Source of the DNA: Thalassospira sp.
GTDB lineage: Bacteria; Pseudomonadota; Alphaproteobacteria; Rhodospirillales; Thalassospiraceae
NCBI RefSeq assembly: GCF_030690045.1
Contig: NZ_JAUYHK010000013.1
Span: forward strand, 1-62,090
Length of the DNA stretch: 62,090 nt
Reading direction: 5' to 3'
This document shows, piece by piece, positions 55,496 to 62,090 of the stretch. A model generated the notes under the pieces. It did not search any database. It worked only from the letters and a program-made list of their open reading frames with translations, and was not told the origin of the DNA. The position numbers and the translations under genes were made by a program. Each line of letters starts with the position of its first letter. Position 1 is the stretch's first letter.

Positions 55496-56035
55496 TTAGT
55501 TTCCGAACGGCAGATCAAAGCCCTTGAGAAGGGCGAGAGCTTCGGCGTCGGACTTAGCCGTGGTACAAATGATAATGTCCATCCCGCGGACCGAATCGAC
55601 TTTGTCATATTCGACTTCGGGAAAAACAAACTGCTCCTTCAGGCCCATGGCAAAATTGCCACGACCGTCAAAGGATTTTTTATTCAGACCGCGAAAGTCA
55701 CGGACGCGCGGAAGCGCGACATTGACCAGACGATCCAAAAATTCGAACATACGGTCGCGACGCAAGGTCACTTTACAACCGATATTCATGCCTTCACGAA
55801 GCTTGAAAGCCGCTACCGACTTTTTCGCTTTGGTCAGGACCGGCTTCTGACCGGTGATCGCAGTCATATCGGCTGCGGCACCGTCCAGTTTCTTACGATC
55901 CTGGGTGGCGTCGCCGACACCCATATTGATCACGATCTTTTCGAGGCGCGGGATCTCCATGGAGTTCTTGTATGAGAACTCCTCCTGGAGTGCGTTCCGC
56001 ACCACTTCTTTGTAATGTTCGCGCAAGCGCGTCAT
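55496..56035 (-). CDS. rplE: ribosomal protein L5
   Basis: A 179-residue 5S-rRNA-binding L5. [20 protein letters not shown] and [20 protein letters not shown] are signatures. The start is 11 bases after rplX. Confidence 0.97.
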   Translation of the reverse strand: MTRLREHYKEVVRNALQEEFSYKNSMEIPRLEKIVINMGVGDATQDRKKLDGAAADMTAITGQKPVLTKAKKSVAAFKLREGMNIGCKVTLRRDRMFEFLDRLVNVALPRVRDFRGLNKKSFDGRGNFAMGLKEQFVFPEVEYDKVDSVRGMDIIICTTAKSDAEALALLKGFDLPFGN

Positions 56036-56046
56036 TTTACCGTCCC

Positions 56047-56364
56047 TCAGTTGTCGATGACTTCGCCGCTGAGCTTCGCGAAGCGAACCTTGCGACCATC
56101 ATCGAGGGTCTTGAAACCGACGCGGGTCGGCTTGTTTTCTTTCGGGTCAACAATCGCAAGATTGGAAACGTTGATTTTCGCTTCCTTCTCGATAATGCCG
56201 CCTGCATCGGTACCGGTCGCGCGCTGGTGACGTTTCACCATGTTTACGCCCTGAACCAGAACCTTGTTTTCATCAGGAAAAGAGGCGAGGACCTCGCCCG
56301 TTTTCCCTTTGTCTTTACCCGTCAGAACAATGACGCGGTCGCCCTTTTTAATTTTGGCAGCCAT
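56047..56364 (-). CDS. rplX: ribosomal protein L24
   Basis: A 105-residue L24, an early assembly initiator. The KOW motif ([20 protein letters not shown]) is at the N-terminus. ATG 56364 overlaps the rplN stop by one base (TAATG), so translation is coupled. Confidence 0.97.
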   Translation of the reverse strand: MAAKIKKGDRVIVLTGKDKGKTGEVLASFPDENKVLVQGVNMVKRHQRATGTDAGGIIEKEAKINVSNLAIVDPKENKPTRVGFKTLDDGRKVRFAKLSGEVIDN

Positions 56365-56732
56365 TACAGCACCTCCGGAGCGAGCGAAATGATCTTCATG
56401 TAACCGCGCGAACGCAGTTCACGAGTGACCGGGCCGAATATACGCGTACCGATAGGCTCACCATTCTGATTGATCAGAACGGCAGCGTTACGGTCGAAGC
56501 GAATCGCCGAGCCATCGGCCCGACGAATTTCCTTTGCGGTGCGAACGATTACGGCCTTGTGGACCGAACCCTTCTTTACGCGACCGCGCGGAATGGCTTC
56601 CTTGACGGAAACCACGATAACATCACCGACATTGGCGGTTTTGCGCTTCGAGCCGCCCAGCACCTTGATGCACTGGACGCGGCGAGCGCCGCTGTTGTCC
56701 GCGACGTCCAGATTGGACTGCATCTGGATCAT
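56364..56732 (-). CDS. rplN: ribosomal protein L14
   Basis: A 122-residue L14 at the subunit interface. [20 protein letters not shown] and the C-terminal [20 protein letters not shown] are diagnostic. Confidence 0.97.
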   Translation of the reverse strand: MIQMQSNLDVADNSGARRVQCIKVLGGSKRKTANVGDVIVVSVKEAIPRGRVKKGSVHKAVIVRTAKEIRRADGSAIRFDRNAAVLINQNGEPIGTRIFGPVTRELRSRGYMKIISLAPEVL

Positions 56733-56767
56733 GGGTTTACCCCTTGACTATGGTTGGGCTGAGGAAA

Positions 56768-57001
56768 TCAATCCTCGACCACTACTTCCCAAGACTTCAA
56801 TTTCGAGATCGGTCGGCATTCGCGAATGCGAACGACGTCACCCGTCTTGAAGCGGTTCTCTTCATCGTGCGCGTGGAATTTCTTCGACTTGCGCACGTAC
56901 TTTTTATACAGCGGGTGCATGACCTGGCGTTCCACTCGGACCACCACAGTCTTGTCGTTTTTCGTCGAAACGACTGTCCCCTGCAATACACGCCTCGGCA
57001 T
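56768..57001 (-). CDS. rpsQ: ribosomal protein S17
   Basis: A 77-residue S17 of the small-subunit body. [20 protein letters not shown] and [20 protein letters not shown] are characteristic. It is 26 bases after rpmC. Confidence 0.97.
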   Translation of the reverse strand: MPRRVLQGTVVSTKNDKTVVVRVERQVMHPLYKKYVRKSKKFHAHDEENRFKTGDVVRIRECRPISKLKSWEVVVED

Positions 57002-57027
57002 GTGGCTTAACTCCTCTGCGTGTCCTG

Positions 57028-57231
57028 TTAGGCCGCGCTCGCACCCTTCTCGTTACCGAGAAGGGTTTTGATGCGGGCAATATCACGACGGACCTGACGG
57101 ACCCGCGCAGTATTTTCGAACTGCCCGGTTGCCTGCTGGAACCGTATGTTGAACGATTCCTTCCGCAGATCGAGCAGAAGCTGTTTAAGCTCATCAGCGC
57201 TTTTAGCGCGGAGATCAGCAACTTTCATCAC
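57028..57231 (-). CDS. rpmC: ribosomal protein L29
   Basis: A 67-residue helical L29 near the tunnel exit. [20 protein letters not shown] and [20 protein letters not shown] are the family blocks. Three bases separate it from rplP. Confidence 0.97.
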   Translation of the reverse strand: MMKVADLRAKSADELKQLLLDLRKESFNIRFQQATGQFENTARVRQVRRDIARIKTLLGNEKGASAA

Positions 57232-57234
57232 TAA

Positions 57235-57654
57235 TTACTCCCCTTCACCAAGACGCGTGACAAACTTGGTCTTGATCGGCAATTTCGCCGATGCGAGCTC
57301 GAAAGCACGCCGTGCAAGATCGAGCGGAACACCGTCGAGTTCAAACATGATCCGACCAGGTTTAACGCGGGCCGACCAATATTCGATCGAGCCCTTGCCT
57401 TTGCCCTGACGGACTTCGGCAGGCTTTTGCGAAACCGGCAGATCCGGGAAAACGCGAATCCACACACGGCCTTGACGGCGCATGTGGCGGGTGATCGCGC
57501 GGCGAGCCGCTTCGATCTGACGCGCCGTTATACGCTCCGGTTCCAAGGCTTTCAAGCCATAAGCACCGAAATTAAGTTCCGTACCACCTTTGGCTTGCCC
57601 TTTCAGGCGGCCTTTAAAGGCTTTGCGGAATTTTGTCCGTTTTGGAGAAAGCAT
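57235..57654 (-). CDS. rplP: ribosomal protein L16
   Basis: A 139-residue L16 at the A-site side of the large subunit. [19 protein letters not shown] and [20 protein letters not shown] are diagnostic. It starts 12 bases after rpsC. Confidence 0.97.
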   Translation of the reverse strand: MLSPKRTKFRKAFKGRLKGQAKGGTELNFGAYGLKALEPERITARQIEAARRAITRHMRRQGRVWIRVFPDLPVSQKPAEVRQGKGKGSIEYWSARVKPGRIMFELDGVPLDLARRAFELASAKLPIKTKFVTRLGEGE

Positions 57655-57666
57655 ATCTGTATCTCC

Positions 57667-58353
57667 TTATTTACGGTTTGAGCCGGGCGACTCGAGCGCA
57701 CGGCGCTCGGAAGCCATCGGATCATGCGCCATGATTTCGCCCTTGAAGATCCAGACCTTCAGACCGCACACACCATAGGTGGTGTGGGCTTCTGCAGTTC
57801 CGTAATCCACGTCCGCACGCAGCGTATGCAGCGGAACGCGACCTTCACGGTACCATTCGGTACGGGCGATTTCAGCACCGCCAAGACGACCACCGGCATT
57901 GATACGAATGCCGCCTGCGCCAAGGCGCATGGCATTCTGCATCGAACGCTTCATCGCACGACGGAACGACACGCGACGCTCAAGCTGCTGGGCGATGTTT
58001 TCAGCGACCAGCTTGGCATCGATTTCCGGCTTGCGGATTTCGATGATGTTGACCTGAACTTCAGCTTTGGTGAGCTTCTGGAGGTCAGACTTGAGTTTCT
58101 CGATGTCCTGGCCCTTTTTACCGATCACAACACCCGGACGGGCGGTGTGAAGGTAAACGCGGGCCTTCTTTGCCGTGCGTTCGATAATCACCTTGGAAAC
58201 GCCAGCCTGCTTCAGCTTGTCCATGGCATAATTACGAATCGCGAGATCTTCGTGAAGAAGACCGGCGAAATCGGTCTTGTTGGCGTACCAGCGGGAATCC
58301 CAGGTACGGTTAATCCCAACGCGCAGACCGATCGGATTGACTTTCTGACCCAT
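57667..58353 (-). CDS. rpsC: ribosomal protein S3
   Basis: A 228-residue S3 at the mRNA entry site. It has the KH domain ([20 protein letters not shown]) and [20 protein letters not shown] start. ATG 58353 overlaps the rplV stop by one base (TAATG). Confidence 0.97.
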   Translation of the reverse strand: MGQKVNPIGLRVGINRTWDSRWYANKTDFAGLLHEDLAIRNYAMDKLKQAGVSKVIIERTAKKARVYLHTARPGVVIGKKGQDIEKLKSDLQKLTKAEVQVNIIEIRKPEIDAKLVAENIAQQLERRVSFRRAMKRSMQNAMRLGAGGIRINAGGRLGGAEIARTEWYREGRVPLHTLRADVDYGTAEAHTTYGVCGLKVWIFKGEIMAHDPMASERRALESPGSNRK

Positions 58354-58733
58354 TACTCGGCCCCCTCACGTTCGCTAACGACGATGCGGATGTTGGAGAA
58401 CGGTTTCACGATCTTGCCAACACGACCGCGTGCACGGGCGCGCCAACGTTTCATCACGAAGGCCTTACCAACGCTCGCCTCTTTCACGTAAAGGCGATCA
58501 ACATCAAGCTGGTGGTTGTTTTCGGCATTTGCGATTGCCGATTCCAGCAGCTTTTTGACGTCCTGCGAAATGCGTTTGTTCGAGAAGGTCAGTTCCGCCA
58601 AAGCGGCTTCTGCCTTCAGACCACGAATCGACTCGGCGACGAGGTTGAGCTTGCGCGGAGAAATGCGCAGTGCCCGGAGCGAAGCCGCAGCCTCGTTATC
58701 CGCCAGCCGACGGATGTCAGCTTTTTTGCTCAT
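58353..58733 (-). CDS. rplV: ribosomal protein L22
   Basis: A 126-residue L22 lining the exit tunnel. [20 protein letters not shown] and the tunnel hairpin region [20 protein letters not shown] are clear. It lies 2 bases after rpsS. Confidence 0.97.
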   Translation of the reverse strand: MSKKADIRRLADNEAAASLRALRISPRKLNLVAESIRGLKAEAALAELTFSNKRISQDVKKLLESAIANAENNHQLDVDRLYVKEASVGKAFVMKRWRARARGRVGKIVKPFSNIRIVVSEREGAE

Positions 58734-58735
58734 TG

Positions 58736-59014
58736 TTACTTCCTCTTCGCCTTTTTGTCGGCCGCGTGACCATAATAGGTACGGGTCGGCGAGAATTCAC
58801 CGAACTTGTGGCCGATCATATCTTCGGTCACCAGCACCGGCAGGAATTTCTGGCCATTGTAAACCCCGAAAGTGAGGCCCACAAACTGCGGCAGTATCGT
58901 CGAGCGCCGCGACCAGGTCTTGATTACTTCATTCCGGCCTGAGGCACGGACTGTATCGGCTTTCTTAAGAAGGTATCCGTCTACAAACGGACCCTTCCAA
59001 ACGGAACGCGCCAT
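58736..59014 (-). CDS. rpsS: ribosomal protein S19
   Basis: A 92-residue S19 of the small-subunit head. [20 protein letters not shown] and [20 protein letters not shown] are the family signatures. Confidence 0.97.
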   Translation of the reverse strand: MARSVWKGPFVDGYLLKKADTVRASGRNEVIKTWSRRSTILPQFVGLTFGVYNGQKFLPVLVTEDMIGHKFGEFSPTRTYYGHAADKKAKRK

Positions 59015-59030
59015 TGTCTAGCCTCCTCCG

Positions 59031-59858
59031 TTAGCTCTTGTGACGACGACGCATGATAAGCGCGTCAGTCTTTTTGTTAGAGCGGGTACGTTTGCCCTTG
59101 GTGGGCTTGCCCCACGGCGTGACCGGATGACGGCCACCCGAGGTACGACCTTCACCACCACCATGCGGGTGGTCGATGGGGTTCATGGCGACGCCACGAA
59201 CCGAAGGACGCTTGCCAAGCCAGCGATGACGGCCGGCCTTACCAAGGTTTGTGTTCTGCTGGTCCTGGTTGGACACGGCACCAATTGTTGCCATGCATTC
59301 ACCACGAACCAAACGTACCTCACCGGAGGACAGCTTCAACTGGGCATAACCCTGGTCCTTGCCGACCAACTGCACATAAGTGCCGGCCGACCGTGCGATC
59401 TGACCGCCCTTACCGGCTTTCAGTTCGACGTTATGGACAATGGTACCGACCGGAATATTCTTCAGCGGTGCGGCGTTACCCGGTTTGATATCTACACGGT
59501 CGGAGGCAACAACTTTGTCGCCGACTGCGAGACGCTGCGGTGCGAGGATGTAGGCCAATTCGTCATCAGCATAACGAACCAGGGCGATAAACGCCGTGCG
59601 GTTCGGATCATACTCGAGACGTTCGACCGTACCGACGACGTCAAACTTGGTACGTTTGAAGTCGATGATGCGGTAACGACGCTTGTGTCCACCACCAATA
59701 CGGCGGGCGGTGATACGACCAGTGTTGTTACGGCCGCCGTTCTTGCGCAGACCTTCGGTCAGCGCCTTGATCGGCTTGCCCTTGTGGAGATCGGAACGAT
59801 CGACAAGAACCAGCTGACGGCGACCAGGAGAGGTTGGTTTAAACTTCTTCAAAGCCAT
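59031..59858 (-). CDS. rplB: ribosomal protein L2
   Basis: A 275-residue L2, needed for subunit joining and peptidyl transfer. [20 protein letters not shown] contains the conserved His of the catalytic region. Full length, 3 bases after rplW. Confidence 0.98.
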   Translation of the reverse strand: MALKKFKPTSPGRRQLVLVDRSDLHKGKPIKALTEGLRKNGGRNNTGRITARRIGGGHKRRYRIIDFKRTKFDVVGTVERLEYDPNRTAFIALVRYADDELAYILAPQRLAVGDKVVASDRVDIKPGNAAPLKNIPVGTIVHNVELKAGKGGQIARSAGTYVQLVGKDQGYAQLKLSSGEVRLVRGECMATIGAVSNQDQQNTNLGKAGRHRWLGKRPSVRGVAMNPIDHPHGGGEGRTSGGRHPVTPWGKPTKGKRTRSNKKTDALIMRRRHKS

Positions 59859-59861
59859 GTC

Positions 59862-60164
59862 TTAGATTCCCGTCGTCACATCGATGGACTGACCTTCAAC
59901 GAGGGTCACCATCGCTTTCTTGAAATCACTCCGACGGCCGACCTGACCACGAAAACGCTTGGTCTTGCCTTTCACCACAGAGGTGTTAACCGCCTTGACC
60001 TTCACCCCGAACAGACCTTCCACAGCAGCCTTGATCTCCGGCTTGGTGGCGTCGATAGCAACCTTGAACGCAACAGCGTTGTGTTCAGAAATCAGCGTCG
60101 ACTTTTCAGTAATATGCGGGGCGCGGATGATTTCATACATCCGCTCTTTGCTGATGATCGTCAT
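59862..60164 (-). CDS. rplW: ribosomal protein L23
   Basis: A 100-residue L23, the docking site for trigger factor and [23 protein letters not shown] and [20 protein letters not shown] identify it. Its start overlaps the rplD stop by four bases (ATGA). Confidence 0.97.
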   Translation of the reverse strand: MTIISKERMYEIIRAPHITEKSTLISEHNAVAFKVAIDATKPEIKAAVEGLFGVKVKAVNTSVVKGKTKRFRGQVGRRSDFKKAMVTLVEGQSIDVTTGI

Positions 60165-60781
60165 TTGAGACGTGCCTCCAACGCTTCGACCGCACCCTTG
60201 GTCAATACCAGGGTGTCACGGCGCAGGATGTCATAGACGTTGGCACCAACTTCCGGCAACACGTCAATTTGCGGGATATTGCGCGCTGCGCGGGCAAATC
60301 CTTCGTTGACCTGTGCACCATCAATGATCAGTGCCGATTTCCAGCCGAGCTTGGTAAAAGCAACGGCCAGCGCCTTTGTTTTGGCATCCGAGAAATCCGC
60401 ACTGTCAAGAACGATCAGTTTGCCGTCCTTGGCTTTGGCCGACAAAGCGGTCTTCAGCGCCAGTTTACGGAATTTCTTAGTCAGATCGTGCGAATGGTCA
60501 CGAACGCGCGGACCATGCGCAACACCACCACCACGGAACTGCACAGCCTTGCGGGAACCGTGACGAGCGCCGCCACTGCCCTTCTGCCGTACGAATTTCT
60601 TCGTGGTAGAGGAAACTTCGCTTTTTTCCTTGACCTTGTGGGTCCCGGCACGGCGTTTCGCCAGCTGCCAGTTCACCATGCGGTGCAGGATATCGCGACG
60701 AACTTCCAGGCCGAAAATCTCTTCTGCAAGATCAATATTGCCGGCGTTGGAAGCGTCCAGCTTAAGTATGTCAAGCTTCAT
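60161..60781 (-). CDS. rplD: ribosomal protein L4
   Basis: A 206-residue L4. The extended loop [20 protein letters not shown] reaches the exit tunnel. In E. coli L4 represses the S10 operon through its leader; no equivalent leader was identified here. 5 bases after rplC. Confidence 0.97.
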   Translation of the reverse strand: MKLDILKLDASNAGNIDLAEEIFGLEVRRDILHRMVNWQLAKRRAGTHKVKEKSEVSSTTKKFVRQKGSGGARHGSRKAVQFRGGGVAHGPRVRDHSHDLTKKFRKLALKTALSAKAKDGKLIVLDSADFSDAKTKALAVAFTKLGWKSALIIDGAQVNEGFARAARNIPQIDVLPEVGANVYDILRRDTLVLTKGAVEALEARLK

Positions 60782-60786
60782 GATGC

Positions 60787-61500
60787 TTATTCCTTATCCT
60801 CGGCGACCGCTTCGGCAGCGACAGCAGCACCCTTGAGCGCAGCCGGGAACGGCAGGCCTTCAGGAGCAGCGCGCTTTACGGAGTCTTTGACGAGAACATA
60901 GGCACCATCATGACCCGGAACCGCACCATGAATGAGCAGAAGACCGCGATCGGCATCAGCCGAGACAACCTTCAGGCTCTGGACGGTAACGCGGGCAGCA
61001 CCAAGGTGACCGGCCATCTTCTTACCTTTGAAGACACGACCCGGATCCTGACACTGACCGGTAGAACCATGAGAACGGTGAGAAACGGAAACACCGTGCG
61101 ACGCCCGCAGACCACCAAAGTTGTGGCGCTTCATCGCACCGGCAAAACCCTTACCGATCGAGGTACCGATGACGTCAACGAACTGACCGGCGACGAAATG
61201 GGTGGCTGAAAGTTCAGCCCCAACTTCGATCAGGCCATCTTCGCTCACGCGGAATTCAGCCAGCTTTTTCTTCGGTTCGACTTTGGCCTTGGCGAAATGA
61301 CCACGCATCGGCTTCGATACGTTTTTCACCTTGGCTTTGCCATAACCGAGCTGGACGGCGACATAACCGTCTTTTTCGACGGTACGGTTGGCAACAACCT
61401 GCAATTCTTCAACCTTGAGAACAGTCACCGGGAGGTGAATGCCTTCGTCGGTGAAGACGCGGGTCATGCCAACTTTTTGGGTAATAAGTCCACTACGCAT
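60787..61500 (-). CDS. rplC: ribosomal protein L3
   Basis: A 237-residue L3 near the peptidyl-transferase centre. [20 protein letters not shown] and [20 protein letters not shown] are diagnostic, the latter including the methylated-Gln region of E. coli L3. An acidic Ala-rich C-terminal tail extends it. Confidence 0.97.
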   Translation of the reverse strand: MRSGLITQKVGMTRVFTDEGIHLPVTVLKVEELQVVANRTVEKDGYVAVQLGYGKAKVKNVSKPMRGHFAKAKVEPKKKLAEFRVSEDGLIEVGAELSATHFVAGQFVDVIGTSIGKGFAGAMKRHNFGGLRASHGVSVSHRSHGSTGQCQDPGRVFKGKKMAGHLGAARVTVQSLKVVSADADRGLLLIHGAVPGHDGAYVLVKDSVKRAAPEGLPFPAALKGAAVAAEAVAEDKE

Positions 61501-61517
61501 TGCGGCTTACTCCCCGA

Positions 61518-61826
61518 TTAAAGCTTGATTTCGACATCAACACCGGCCGCAAGGTCGAGCTTCATCAAAGCATCAACGGTTTGCGGAGTCGGGTCGACGA
61601 TGTCGAGAAGACGCTTGTGGGTCCGAATTTCGAACTGTTCACGTGACTTTTTGTCAATGTGCGGAGACCGCAGAACAGTGTATTTTTCGATGCGGGTCGG
61701 CAGCGGAATCGGGCCGCGGACCTCTGCGCCAGTGCGCTTCGCCGTATTGACGATTTCGCGCGTGGACTGATCCAGCACGCGATGGTCAAACGCCTTGAGG
61801 CGAATGCGAATGTTCTGACTATCCAT
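61518..61826 (-). CDS. rpsJ: ribosomal protein S10
   Basis: A 102-residue S10 (also NusE, a transcription antitermination partner). [20 protein letters not shown] and [20 protein letters not shown] are diagnostic. ATG 61826 gives the standard start; an upstream ATG adds eight non-conserved residues. It heads the S10 part of the superoperon, directly after tuf. Confidence 0.97.
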   Translation of the reverse strand: MDSQNIRIRLKAFDHRVLDQSTREIVNTAKRTGAEVRGPIPLPTRIEKYTVLRSPHIDKKSREQFEIRTHKRLLDIVDPTPQTVDALMKLDLAAGVDVEIKL

Positions 61827-61895
61827 GTAATTATGTACCGATGCCCTCAAAAGGACGCCGGCCCCTTAACTGGAGTTGACGTTTGCCGCAAAAGT

Positions 61896-61926
61896 GAAGC
61901 GGGCGGCCTATGTAACCGCCCGCTTC
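61896..61926 (-). terminator. hairpin between tuf and rpsJ
   Basis: An 11-bp stem (GAAGCGGGCGG / CCGCCCGCTTC) with a 9-base loop follows the tuf stop by 20 bases; on the minus strand the next bases are ACTTTT. It may be a partial terminator that balances tuf and rpsJ expression. Confidence 0.6.
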
Positions 61927-61945
61927 GCAAAGATCAAGAAGAAAA

Positions 61946-62090
61946 TTAAGCGATGATCTTGGCGACGACGCCCGCGCCGACGGTACGACCGCCTTCACGG
62001 ATTGCAAAACGCAGACCTTCATCCATCGCGATCGGTGCGATCAGGGTGGCGGTCATCTGCACGTTATCACCCGGCATCACCATTTCGGTG
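61946..62090 (-). CDS. tuf: elongation factor Tu, C-terminal end (partial)
   Basis: The final 47 or so codons, running off the right edge (5' part missing). The residues [20 protein letters not shown], then [20 protein letters not shown] and the terminal VAKIIA are the unmistakable EF-Tu domain 3 ending. EF-Tu delivers aminoacyl-tRNA to the ribosome. It precedes rpsJ as in most Proteobacteria. Confidence 0.97.
   Translation of the reverse strand, partial: TEMVMPGDNVQMTATLIAPIAMDEGLRFAIREGGRTVGAGVVAKIIA

Noticed and set aside
59040..60236. Long plus-strand frame across rplB/rplW
   Set aside because: It runs over several firmly identified ribosomal protein genes on the other strand and has Thr/Asp-rich shadow composition.

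Overview
This 62-kb window comes from an alphaproteobacterial chromosome, most likely a Thalassospira-like member of the Rhodospirillales. The inference rests on the gene order tuf-S10-spc-alpha-rplQ-degP-rarA, an ATP12-family gene next to a propionyl-CoA carboxylase operon, DUF1244, a SAM-II riboswitch, and GC-rich codon use. No species can be proven from the sequence alone. No tRNA, rRNA, CRISPR array or insertion sequence was recognised.

Bases 1-7902 hold the end of an ABC-F ATPase gene, a higBA toxin-antitoxin pair, a LysE-type exporter, an ArsR/SRPBCC pair, a 14-TM drug pump behind a SoxR/MerR-like operator, a DUF899 gene, and a methionine importer (metNIQ, minus strand). The importer is headed by a SAM-II riboswitch with an intrinsic terminator directly after it.

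Bases 8212-12042 hold the most unusual locus: three tightly spaced plus-strand genes whose middle product is an animal-type peptidylarginine deiminase (PAD). It retains the catalytic Asp, His, Asp and Cys. Its two partner proteins are unknown; the upstream one has a proline-rich linker and a tail weakly resembling helical modules of type VI secretion accessory proteins. None has an evident signal peptide.

Bases 12049-26969 are mixed housekeeping and accessory genes: holC-pepA, vapBC, nnrS, an acetyltransferase, an AmmeMemoRadiSam pair with fused Memo and AMMECR1 domains, cysQ, a candidate small RNA, an MFS carrier, a Sua5/TsaC enzyme, an FAD oxidase, an overlapping HAD-DUF1244-acylphosphatase operon, and a short-chain dehydrogenase (SDR).

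Bases 27048-29728 hold a chemoreceptor gene. It lies between the 3' end of the SDR gene and a decayed copy of that same end, including its terminator.

Bases 29729-47653 contain pccBA, ATP12, a three-gene ABC importer of unknown substrate, a Tat-exported dienelactone hydrolase, HAD phosphatases, a pseudouridine synthase with crcB, azoR, rarA, an MFS carrier and degP.

Bases 47806-62090 (minus strand) are the ribosomal superoperon from tuf (partial) and rpsJ through rplQ, including secY, adk and rpoA, in canonical order and without rpmJ.
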